Shown here one piece after another: positions 50,670-61,586 of a stretch of 64,000 nucleotides of DNA. A model generated the notes under the pieces. That model worked only from the letters and a program-made list of their open reading frames with translations, made no database searches and had not been told where the DNA came from. The translations under genes and the position numbers were made by a program. Source of the stretch: Brevipalpus yothersi (Eukaryota > Arthropoda > Arachnida > Trombidiformes > Tenuipalpidae); NCBI GenBank assembly GCA_003956705.1, contig QZCP01000523.1, positions 57,618 through 121,617 of the forward strand, given 5' to 3'. Position 1 is the first letter of the stretch; every line of letters begins with the position of its first letter.

Positions 50670-53600
50670 TTTTTCTTCTCATGTTAATATCGATTGGGTC
50701 AATCGCTGAATCTTTTTCACTCCCTTATCTAATCTGATTCTTTTTCGTGCTTTTAACTACAAATATTTTGAATTCACTCATTCAAAATGTAACATCATCA
50801 AGCATCCTGATTGGCAGTTGAGTAAATCGTTTCGAGAAAAAACATTCGAATACGATTGAGTTGCTTGATTGCATGCTGTGAGATGAAAGAGAAAAAAAAA
50901 TGTGATGTGTATCACAAACTGTTTTATCTTCAATCAAATTCTCACTTTGTTTTTACTATCAGATTTTCACACACTTTATACATTTCACTGTGTTTTTGCG
51001 ATTAATTCCCCTATGAATCGAATTCTTGTTGCATTCGAGAGTCAAATTTTCGTTGAGATAATATTTTGTGATAAGATATTGTTTGCATTCATACCATATT
51101 TGCTCATTTAGAGGGAAAAAAATATTGTGATCCTTATCCAGACGATTTGACGATTGTTCAGGATCCCTTAGCCATCTTCTCGGGTGCTGGTGCTTGACTT
51201 GAAGTTTTTTATGTACTTATAATTGTAAGGGATGGACAAACTTGAACAAACTCCATGCTCTCTTTACCAAACACTGATTTGGAGTATAAACACTCAAATT
51301 TGGGCTCAAAAACAAGTTTGGCCCTCTCATTCTATCTTACTTTTTTTCGAGGCTAAAATTTTTTTTTTCGGGGCAATATTCATGTTTACTAAACACAAAA
51401 TTTGATAGCCATACCAAGTTTTGCTTGGATGTCGTGAAAATGGTTCAAAAGAATGGTATGCTTTTAACGTATCAAATTGCTGATGAAGCCACAAACTCCT
51501 ATCATTCTCTTTCTCTTTCTCTCTCTCTCTCCCTCTCAATTTTTGTGACCACTGATTTTTGTTGGCTCGCTTTTTTTCCAGCTAAATGGACCACCTAGGG
51601 TTCCTTGGTGGTCACTATGGCCCAAAAAAGCATTCTTGAAGGTGAAAATTTTCTAGTCTAAGCTTGCCTCCATTTCTTGTTCAATCGCACTTTCTCACTG
51701 GCCAGCCCTGGCTATTCACTTGCTGGTAGGAGGGCGTAGTGGGACGGGTAATAGGATCTGGTCTGTCGGCATCAGTATCAGCACTTTTTGGAAGAGAAGA
51801 AGAAGAAAAAATTCATTCCTTCAGACGAACGAGAAAGAGAGCAAGAGAGAGAGAGAGAGAGGGAAAAAGAAAGAGATGCAAAGAGGACTTATATGGTGGA
51901 GCGAAAATGAGGAAGAAGAAGGAGCATCCAGAACACAGAAAGAGAAAGAGAGACTGTGGAGAAAGATGGAGAGAAGGACGTCGAGAAAATGAAGAGGGCC
52001 GTCTTGGAATGAGTTTGGCCTGAAAATAGATCGACTGTCAGGGAAAGAGAAAGACTGAGTGAGTGAGCGAGTCCAGTGAATAAGTCCATGGAAGATCGGC
52101 ATTTTGGTAGGCAACAGTGTTCGCACTGACCGAAATATGGTCTGGAATAGTGTTTCGAGGAAATACCTTCTTGTTGAATGTGCCACTGCTGTTAGAAGCT
52201 TCTCCTGATGAAAGCATTGACTTGTGAGAATTTTCGAGTGTCTGTCAAACGCATGAATCTATTTTGCTAGTCCACGTCTCATGCTTTTCACTTTGACCGT
52301 ATCGGCATCCAATTATTATTGGTAGACTCCATCTTCTCCATCTTCTTTTCGTTTCACAAACACATTGTTGAAGCATAGCAAGTTACCGCATCGTTTTTTT
52401 TCACTTCATATGCCCAGCATTCCCAATGAACTTTTGCCCTATTCTAAACTCTAACTTACTAAGCTATTTTACTATACTCCTCCCCCCCTTACTCACACTT
52501 TGGATACCAAATTTTGCAACATCAATAATGACAAGAAGAATTGAAGTCAACAAAGTGTTTTGTCATTATTGTTTCAGTTCTATTTTCATTCAAGTATATG
52601 TATGAAATAAATTTGCTCATATTCTTGATTGAGAAGAGGGCTTGTGTTTACCTGTTATGTCGGTTGTTTTATTCAAATATTTCGAATAACTTTCTGATCC
52701 CGTCAGATGCTATCTCTTCCCTCTTTCATGAATGGCTTTGTTATTCATTATACTTGATGGTTTTTTTTCCATTCTCTGTCATGATTCATGATATCTCAGG
52801 CTCATATTGATCTATCCGATAAACAGGCTGTTGGTACTATTAAGGGTGATCAACTGATTCCCACTCTATCTATCTAGCGTTTTATTACCTTGTATTTCCG
52901 ATTCTTTTTCCTACCTTTATGATATCCAATGATGTATATTTTTTTCCTATTTAAATTTTTCGCCTACCGGTTTCCACAATTTCTTGTTATCATGATTAGC
53001 TCAGGTGATTATATTGATTTTCATGCAAGCTTGCTTTGCATGAAAATTAGATGAATCTGATCCTCTTCCAAGATTTGGGTTCTTATAAGCTTCACTAACT
53101 ATCTTCCAGATCACTCACTTCTCCAGCTGTGAAAAGTACCCAATAAGATGAAAAAAAAATTTGGTTTGTCCTGATCTAAATTCTGGTTTTCAAGCTCTCT
53201 CTCTTCTTCTTCATCTTCTTCTTCATCATCTCTCCTACGCATCATGTCCTGCACTTTGATCTCAATGATTACCTTTTTCTCGACCTCTCCTTGGTCCTGT
53301 TAAACAAGTTGCTAGAGGCGTATAGTGACGCTTTGAAGGTGCTCATCTCTCAGCATTTTGATCACGTTAGCATATCTTGGCTGTGGATTTTTTTTCCTAC
53401 TTTTATTTTTTTCTCTCTCTCTCTCCTCCATCTATGGGAACAAGTTGCTGATAATCTATCGCTACTAACGTCATTATGATTAATTTCTAGCTTACTATCA
53501 ATCTATGCGGTATGCGGTTTCAATGCTCCTATTCGTCGTCGGAATATTGACAGAGAGGAAGAGAGGCAGTCAAGAAACTTTTTCTCATCTCTCTCTCTCT

Positions 53601-55401
53601 CTCCTCCTTCTTCAGCCACCAACATCGATGATTTGTGTGAAACTCAATTTCTTTCCATCTTATTTCCATTTAGCTGCAGCCATCATCATCAAGCACTCGT
53701 GAACTGATCAATATTGATACAATATGGACTGAGAGTTCAATTGAATCACGACATCGGCGGCGTCAACATTGTTCAGTCCGTAAGACAATGGGAGATGAGT
53801 TTGATTTAGAAACACAATTACTAAATGGCCATTTAAGCATACATTATTAGTGGCGCATTTTTTTCATCTTTCAAAAATCTTTATGTTTACTTTATTAGTC
53901 AAGTGTATGGCGACGATAAAAAAAAGAGAAAGAGAGGAATACATTTGATGAGAACAAGACCGTGAGATGATGATTATGAGCGTGCAAAAATGAATTCTGG
54001 CCCCATGACTGCCGGTGGGCGGAAGATAAGTGTCTGCAATTGGGTAAATATTTACCTGATTTACAGCCATCACTGATCATCTTCTAATGCTTACCACGAT
54101 TGTTGAACTGGCTGAGTTTCAATCTCACTTCCATGTCCATTCTGATCATCTTCTCTCAGGCCGTCAATTCTGAGTCTCTCAATTACTCATCACAATTTTT
54201 TTCTCTCTCTCTCATTTCCCTCCCTCTTTGATGTAACTTGTAGTCACATAGGCGAGAAGATGGAGAAAAACATGAAATCCGCCTCTCAGCTGCCTTTGAT
54301 CGTAATTTTGTGAATGAACTCGATTTTCCCTAATCTATATCACTGATGATTGTCGTTCCTCTGATGAACTTCGCAGTTTCATGGCGTTTTTCTTCTCTCT
54401 CTCTCTCACTCTCATGTTGCCACTTCCATTGGTAATTAGAGTAATAGTTCGGTGTTTGCTTGGCCTGCCATGTCTTCATTGCCATTCTCACTTGCTGGCT
54501 GTATTGTCATGATGATTGTTGGCCACCAAACTAGCAACAAATGTGAGACACATACTAGAGAAAATGAAGAGAGGCATGTTACGAACACCATTCAAAGCCC
54601 GAGAGGAAGAGAGAAAGAGAGAAAGAGGCTCGGCAATCCAAAGAGAGAGAGAGAGAGAGAGAGAAATCAGGAATGCCTTCACTTCAGTAAGACCGAATAG
54701 CAGGATCATGATGCGAAGAGACGTCTTATACAACTCACTTATTCGCAATGAGAAAGAGAAAGAAAGAGAGAGAGAGGAATTTTTCGGAGAAAGATTGCTT
54801 CTACTCTTTTGTCATCAATTAGAGAGCTTACATCTCTTCTCTTTCCTTTTGCCTTTGCCTTTCTTCATCCACTATACACCATGCAGCATGTCTGCCCTCT
54901 CTCCTCCTCCCTGCCCTTGCCCTGAGGCCTACCATAAACCGGATGATCAAGTCAAGTGAGTGACTCCAAGGGAGATGGAATGAGAGAAGAAAAAGAAGAG
55001 GATGCAAGTTGTTGTTTATGATCTTCACTGTTGTCTTGATAATTTCCCATACTGGTGTCCAAATGGCCTGTAGTTGGTGTGTTTTCCATGGATCCCACCG
55101 TATTATAGCAGCTTATTGATACCATGAAAATTTTTCTGAGGCAAGAGGAAAAAAATGCATTCCATCTGGATATCGATTCTGGGTATAGAAGACATGTATA
55201 CGCTGGAAAAGAGAGAAGAAAATAAGTTCCAGAGCAGGTATCTCGCCCTGAGCGGTAGCCATTTCAACCTTATTTATCTTCACCGGAGCCATACTTTATA
55301 ACTTCATCTTGCTTGTTGGTTCTTGCTCATTGCTTTCACTTACTTCCCATCGACTTGAGCCCCTAGATCTCTTGTGTGTGTGTTCTTCATCTTATGATGA
55401 T

Positions 55402-55468
<67 letters not shown>

Positions 55469-58400
55469 CTTTCTTTTTCCATAAACTCAAAATGCCAAAT
55501 CTTCAATCGTTGAGTAGCATGAGAATTTCTCTATTATTATCAGCACACACACATACATATATATACATGTATCTACCTTTTTCTCTTTACTCAGCTTCAT
55601 TCGCATGAGAAAAAGAGAGAGAAACGCTACCCATCCAGAACTACTATTATTTTGAGATTCCTCTATTTTTTCAGCACCTATTTCTCCATTCCCTGCCATC
55701 AGCTAATCATGAGTCACCTGAGCGTAGACAATTTCTGTAGGTTGAGGCAATGGTGCTGAAGATCAGTTTTCTCTATCTTTTTTTCAATCCAAGTAAATCC
55801 ATGAAATATTTAAAAGATCTAGGTTTATATATAACAGTGTATGTGAATGTATGTGTGTGTGAATGTGTATGGATGCCTCTCTTGACTTACACTTGATCCG
55901 TATTTTTCTTCTCATATTTTCCAGAACAAGATGAGAATCAAAGTTAAGAGGCTATCTTCGAGTAGCCGATTAGGGCACCTCTCAGCTTACATCCTTTGAC
56001 AGGATCAGAGTCATCATAATCTATTCATTCTTCTTCTTCTCATATTAATTACATTACCTTAAACCTGTCACCTCTCTCAACCGATAGGCAGTAACTGTCA
56101 ACTTGGTTTGATACGATTGAAACTATATGCTGCTGATAATTAATAAGCTTTTTATTTACATGATTTTATATCGCATAGATTGTTATCCTCCAGTATCAAG
56201 GAAAGCTCAATTACATGTGTTTGAGTAAATTTTTTCCGCTCTAACACCCACTTGAGATATATATCTGTATCTCTCTCTCTATCCTTTATTTTCTTTCAAC
56301 CCTTTGATCATCCAGAATGATGATGAGCAAGCCCTTTTATGTATATCAAATGCTCTACTACTTATTCATGAACAGAATACTGAATTATATTCATTCCATC
56401 AGTATTCATGATAAGCAGTCTTAAATTAAGAGAAGAATATGTTAGAGTGTACAAGTTGTTGCTCAAGTGTTTCCTGTCGATTGAAGAACAACTGAGCCAC
56501 CAGCCCATCTCTTTCTCTCTCTTTTTCTTTCTTTCTTTCTTTCTCTTTCTGTTTCTTTCAGGGCATCGTTCTTATTCTTAAATGAGTCATACAAATTTTG
56601 GAAGTGAAAGCGATTCTTTCACTCCTACTCTTACTCACGCATGTTCCCCGAGCAATTTTGGTCATGAGAATTTGAACAGATTTATTGCTTTTCTTTCCAT
56701 CCATTGATCCTGGCTCCCAGCAAGTGTACACACAAAATGTGTCGATATATGCGTTTTTCGTAAGCCAATTGAATCATGTCCTCCTTTTTCTTCATACTAA
56801 CATATCCACATATTCAAGAATGCATTGTTCACTATTCGAATTCTTTCATTTGCATGTCCAGCATCTTATTTGATTTCCTGTTTCATTATTCGATTGATCA
56901 AATAATCCATGCGAACTTTATACAGCTTAATCATTGTTTTCTTTAGATATTTTGACCCCATCTATCCTCCAAATTCCTCTATTATAATTGACCGATAGAG
57001 CTAAACTCAATTTATTGCAATCCAATGACTGCCTTTTCATCTGACAAAATGACCCGCTTGAGATCAAGCTGGACGCTTTTCCCACAATGATGGAAGAGGC
57101 TGGGAATTCTTGGTTGCAAGTCAATCGAGTCACTCAATTATTATGGACTTCAATCATAGTGAGTCTTGTCAGATTAGCAGTGAGGATCATCCAATACTAT
57201 TTTTCATCACTGTTGCGAGATTATCATTGAAATAAATGTGGAACAAATCCATCATCTTACACAAATTCATCATATATTATGGGACAGTTTTCCTTTTTCT
57301 CTCTCTCTCTCTTCTCCTATCTAAGAGTAAACCTTGAAGAATATCACGATCAATTGCATGGTCCATTGGTGCGCTTCAAAGCAGCGTCAGGATCAAAGCA
57401 GCATGACCAGAACATTTTTTATGTCCATCTCGTTTACTCTGTCTTCTAGACTCATGATGTCCCCATCATCTCATTCCTGGACACGTATCATTGTGGTGGA
57501 TGGCCATCAGCCACCATAGTTCCACAGTGGTGAAACGCATGGAGAGAAAGAGAGAGAGAGAGCACATTCTGAATTCAAATCTGGTGCCTGCTTAAACAAA
57601 ACCAATTTTCCGCCTTACATGGTGAATCATTCAAAATGCTCATCATCTGAATGAGAGACGATGTCAGTGGCCGCAAGATTCATGATCAGATCAGTCTGTG
57701 GCAGCTTAGAGGCTCATTGATAATCTTCTAAATGTATGAGACTATTAGCTAGACTGTAATCGGCAAGCAAATTAGGGCCACTTATTCAGTATTCCAATGA
57801 TATTCATCTACATCACTGGGATATCATGTGTCTGTTTTGCAATGACCGATTTGTTTCCCTCTACCACCATCTTCTTTGCATATTTTTTGATCCATAATTA
57901 TCATTAGAACTGATAGCAAGATTCTCCCTAATATGGTGTTATGTATGGTTAATTTTGCAAATGATTTTTATTAATTCTCCAACAAAAATACTCTCCATTT
58001 GTTACCTGTCAGAAATATCTTTTACCATGTCGATTGTGCATTTTCTCTCTTCTTTTCCGTCAGCCGCCCCTTCCTCCCTCATGGTCTCGCTGTCGCTTCT
58101 CATAAGCCACCCACTTGTATTCCTCCTCTTCCTTCTTTTAGTGGTCACATCGAAGACATTAGTGAAAGAATGAGTCAGAATAGAGCAAAGAGAAATAGTA
58201 TTGGTAGTCTAGAATGCGAGAAGCCATCAAGTTTGTGTGTGTGAGAGCAATGATGAAAGATTGGTGAATAAATGGGCAAATCATGATGATGAATTCGATT
58301 TGATCGGATGAATTATGGTGATACATGTGCACCAAGCGATCGTTTCTCTTCGATTCTCTTTTCCTCTGTAACCTTTTTTCTTTCTCTCTCTCTCATTCAT

Positions 58401-58543
58401 TTTTCTACCTTCTTTACGCCTCTGTGAACAATGGGGGCTGAATGATTGACCAAATCATGATTAACATTGATAAGATGATTGTATAATCAAAACGATTAAC
58501 TTATTCATTTTTTGCCATTATTTCATGTCATTTATTGTATTTT

Positions 58544-58588
<45 letters not shown>

Positions 58589-59359
58589 CGCAATATAGAT
58601 CATTTCACTGCCAAACTATCGGTTCGAATGAAAACTGGGCCTGATTTTGTGGCCACCAATTTCACTTTTTTCGATTGTAGCTCATACCAAAGCTGTACCC
58701 AGTGTGTATCCAGTCCATTCCCATGTGATTGGTGTGTTGGTGGACACCGATGTACCTACGATACTGGTGAAAACTGTCGCAATGACATACTTGTGACCGG
58801 AATAAATCAAGTTGGTCCAAGTATACGATCTGGACCCGGATTTTGTCCACGAATTAATGCTACATCAGCAACCAGTAGTGAAGTACTGGCTCCATCAGGG
58901 AGTGCACAAAGGATTCAAGTTAAGGTGGAAAATATTCCCAATTTTATTGTGAGCACCCGATTTGTTTGCCAATTCAATATTGAGGGACGTGTTCGGCAAG
59001 TTAACGCACAACTGCTTGGCGATACAATCTATTGTGAACAGATGAGCTTTCAATACTCAACAAATGCACCCAACATTACCGCAGCTTTTGCTGTGATTTG
59101 GGATGGTAGCAAGCCACTGGACAATCCTCAAAATATTCACGGTAATTACCTGATAATATACGATAAAAATCTTTTTCATACCAATCACCATCCAAATCCT
59201 AATCCGAATCAGGATGATGCATCCCTGAAGATCCCTTTTCCTGCTGCTATCTGCCTACATTCTTGTCTAACGGTCCATCTCTTCTAATTATTCTCATGGT
59301 TTCGCCTTCGTGATTGATTTCACTTTGAGAAAGTCAGCTGTTACTGTTGGTTAATGTTG

Positions 59360-59418
<59 letters not shown>

Positions 59419-59654
59419 TTACGCTTCAGCTTGTCCCTTTTACGGAATGCCGGTGTTTGTCCAGGGACAAAAAAATCTTAATTTTTCCAAACAAACGTTA
59501 GCATTGAATTTATATAGCCGAAAAAGAAGAAGAGGCCGTCCGAAATGTAAGATGGTCACTTAGAGCGAGAAAATTCATTTTCACTTCTTTTCCTCTTTTT
59601 CTTCCCTTTATCTTCTTGCCTTCCATTTGTGGTGAAACAGCTGATCTGAGAAAG

Positions 59655-59729
<75 letters not shown>

Positions 59730-61347
59730 TCATCATAAGCACAGTTAGATGAGTAGAAATTCCTCTTGTTATCAAGTAAAATACTCTCATGCATGCTTGA
59801 ACACAGTTTCAGCTGTTTACCTGCAAGCTTTTTATGTTCCTCTTGCTTGATCAGCTCAAACGTAAACAAACTCAGCGAAGCCTCTTTCTCTCTTGTATAT
59901 GCCGAAAAACCAAGCCCAAGAATACGATTTTGCATCTTCCTTTTCCATCTCATTTTCGCTTATAAGCGAAAGGGAGTAGCAATAGATCACTATCATAGCC
60001 ATCATCATCATTTATTCCTATCGCTACGCTTTTCTCTCTCCTTCTTCTCATTTGATCTGCTTTTTCTTTTCTTCTCTCCTCGGTTACTCGCCTCATGGAC
60101 TGGACGGCATTAAAATACACTCGCACAATCACACATCAAATCCACACACGAACTTCTTCTCATCATCAGTGATCGTGTATCGATGTCAAGGGATGGCGGA
60201 TAATTGCGGCATGTGTTTAGAACTACCTGAAAAATACAATTGTGGCTGGTGTTACGATCAGTGTGATGTACAAGACAAGTGTGAAGAACGTGGCAGTAAG
60301 GAACAGAAAGTGAGCTGGTTGAATAAGCAGCAAACTTGCCCTGATCCACAGATAATAGATTTTTATCCTAAATCAGGCCCCTTCGAGGGCGGAACCAATG
60401 TCACTATTGAAGGCATTAATTTGGGACGTAATTTTGAAGATATAGCCTCAGGGGTTAATGTTGCGCACGAACAGAACGGTGTCACTGTGGGCTTGATGCC
60501 ATGTATTCCATTCAGAAAGCTATATGTGAAAACTACTCGAATCACCTGTCAAATCAGATCGCCAAATATATCACGCTACAGTGGTAATGAAGTTAAGGGT
60601 CCGATATTAGTGAAAGTTCAAACCGAATATCAGGCAAAATCGAAGGAGTTTTTCAAATTTCAATCGCCTCTAATCACATCTATTGACCCGGTAATTGGTC
60701 CAAAATCAGGTGGAACTACACTCAAAATTTGGGGCTTATATCTCAATGCAGGATCATCAGCAACTGCTTTCTTAGGCAATATTCCATGTAAAGTGATTAA
60801 GCGTGTCCTCAATATGATTCAATGTATAACCGGTGCACGCAGTGAGCCAGGAACAGAAAAAGTGAAAATTCATATTGACTATGGAGTGCGTACATTGGAA
60901 TCCACATTGTTCTCATATACCCCTGATCCATTCATTCAGTCAGTAGATTCAGGACTCATTCAAGGTAGTAAAGCAGTCAGAGGTATACCAGGAGGAGGAA
61001 TACGAATATATGTGAAAGGTACCAGTCTACGATCTGTACAGCATCCAAAATTTTATGTAGAAGTTGAAGGTCAAAAGTATCTGAGTAATTGTTCAGCTGA
61101 ATCTGACACTCTTATGAGATGTCGTAGTCCCACAGTGCCAATGGATAAATTGAATTTTCCCGAATCAGATGAACTGATTGAATTGGACTATGGATTCATA
61201 ATGGATAATGTGACATCAGTGATGAATCTATCCAAGCGACGCTCCAATCCTTTCGCCAAATTTAAAATGTTCCGCAATCCGGAGATACACAAATTCAACG
61301 AGCCTGAGAGAATCAAGTACTACAAATCTGATTATCTAACCATTAAT
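48220..61347 (+). CDS. PlexA: Plexin (A-type likely), extracellular part; 3' end beyond the window
   Basis: Semaphorin receptor of axon guidance and cell migration. Exons in window: 48220-50611, 58599-59141, 60170-61347; phases 1, 1, 0; 1371 residues. Order: a 180-residue N-terminal stretch, a hydrophobic segment LILILFIIIN at about 184-193 followed by NCNDANNSSS (likely signal peptide and mature start), then the Sema domain (about 210-660). PSI1 is CHIYRTCSECLGARDPYCGWC (about 674-720). PSI2 starts FDCSSYQSCTQC (about 823-870). PSI3 is YRCQGMADNCGMCLELPEKY (about 983-1035). IPT domains follow, beginning IDFYPKSGPFEGGTNVTIEG and ITSIDPVIGPKSGGT, to LDYGFIMDNVTSVMN. Three PSI and several IPT domains without an obvious B-type feature favour plexin A. 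The last exon ends YLTIN|gtaagt in mid-IPT. The remaining IPT, transmembrane, GAP and RBD exons are not in the window. An in-frame GTG at 48181 also extends the frame, but the ATG pair at 48220/48223 is the first Met. Confidence 0.95.
55404..55465. repeat. (CT)n microsatellite, 62 bp, plexin intron
   Basis: Perfect CT run on the sense strand. Confidence 0.97.
58547..58585. repeat. (CT)n microsatellite forming the acceptor pyrimidine tract
   Basis: 39-bp CT run ending 13 bp before the plexin acceptor AG at 58597-58598. It is the acceptor's polypyrimidine tract. Confidence 0.95.
59362..59410. repeat. (CT)n microsatellite
   Basis: Perfect CT run of 49 bp on the sense strand. Confidence 0.97.
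59670..59724. repeat. (GA)n microsatellite
   Basis: Perfect GA run of about 55 bp, with further imperfect GA repeats to its left from 59654. Complementary to the CT run 260 bp upstream in the same intron. Confidence 0.97.
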
Positions 61348-61548
61348 GTAAGTAGCCCAAATCTTTTTCCAATGATCATCTCAAATGAAAGTAGCAAATA
61401 CACCTGGTCGATTTGTCAGCCTGAGTAGACATACACACAGAAAGAGGGAAAATAGTAGAGAAAAAGAGAGCGAAGAATGTTAGATAGAAGAATCATGTCC
61501 CATCTTCTATCTACCCACTCGTAAATTCGTTTTTCGACTATCTGAGAT

Positions 61549-61586
<38 letters not shown>

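Larger units (their letters stand above)
50612..58598 (+). other. 8-kb plexin intron
   Basis: Bounded by AGTC|gtaagt and caatatag|AT; the join GSRHHFTAKL keeps the plexin alignment. It is the largest intron in the window. It holds CT/GA-rich stretches (51485-51536, 51835-51960, 54600-54775, 55404-55465, 58547-58585). No nested gene recognised. Confidence 0.75.
59142..60169 (+). other. 1.03-kb plexin intron with opposed CT and GA tracts
   Basis: Bounded by CACG|gtaatt and catcatcag|TG. Contains (CT)n at 59362-59410 and (GA)n at 59670-59724; the two are mutually complementary. Confidence 0.85.
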
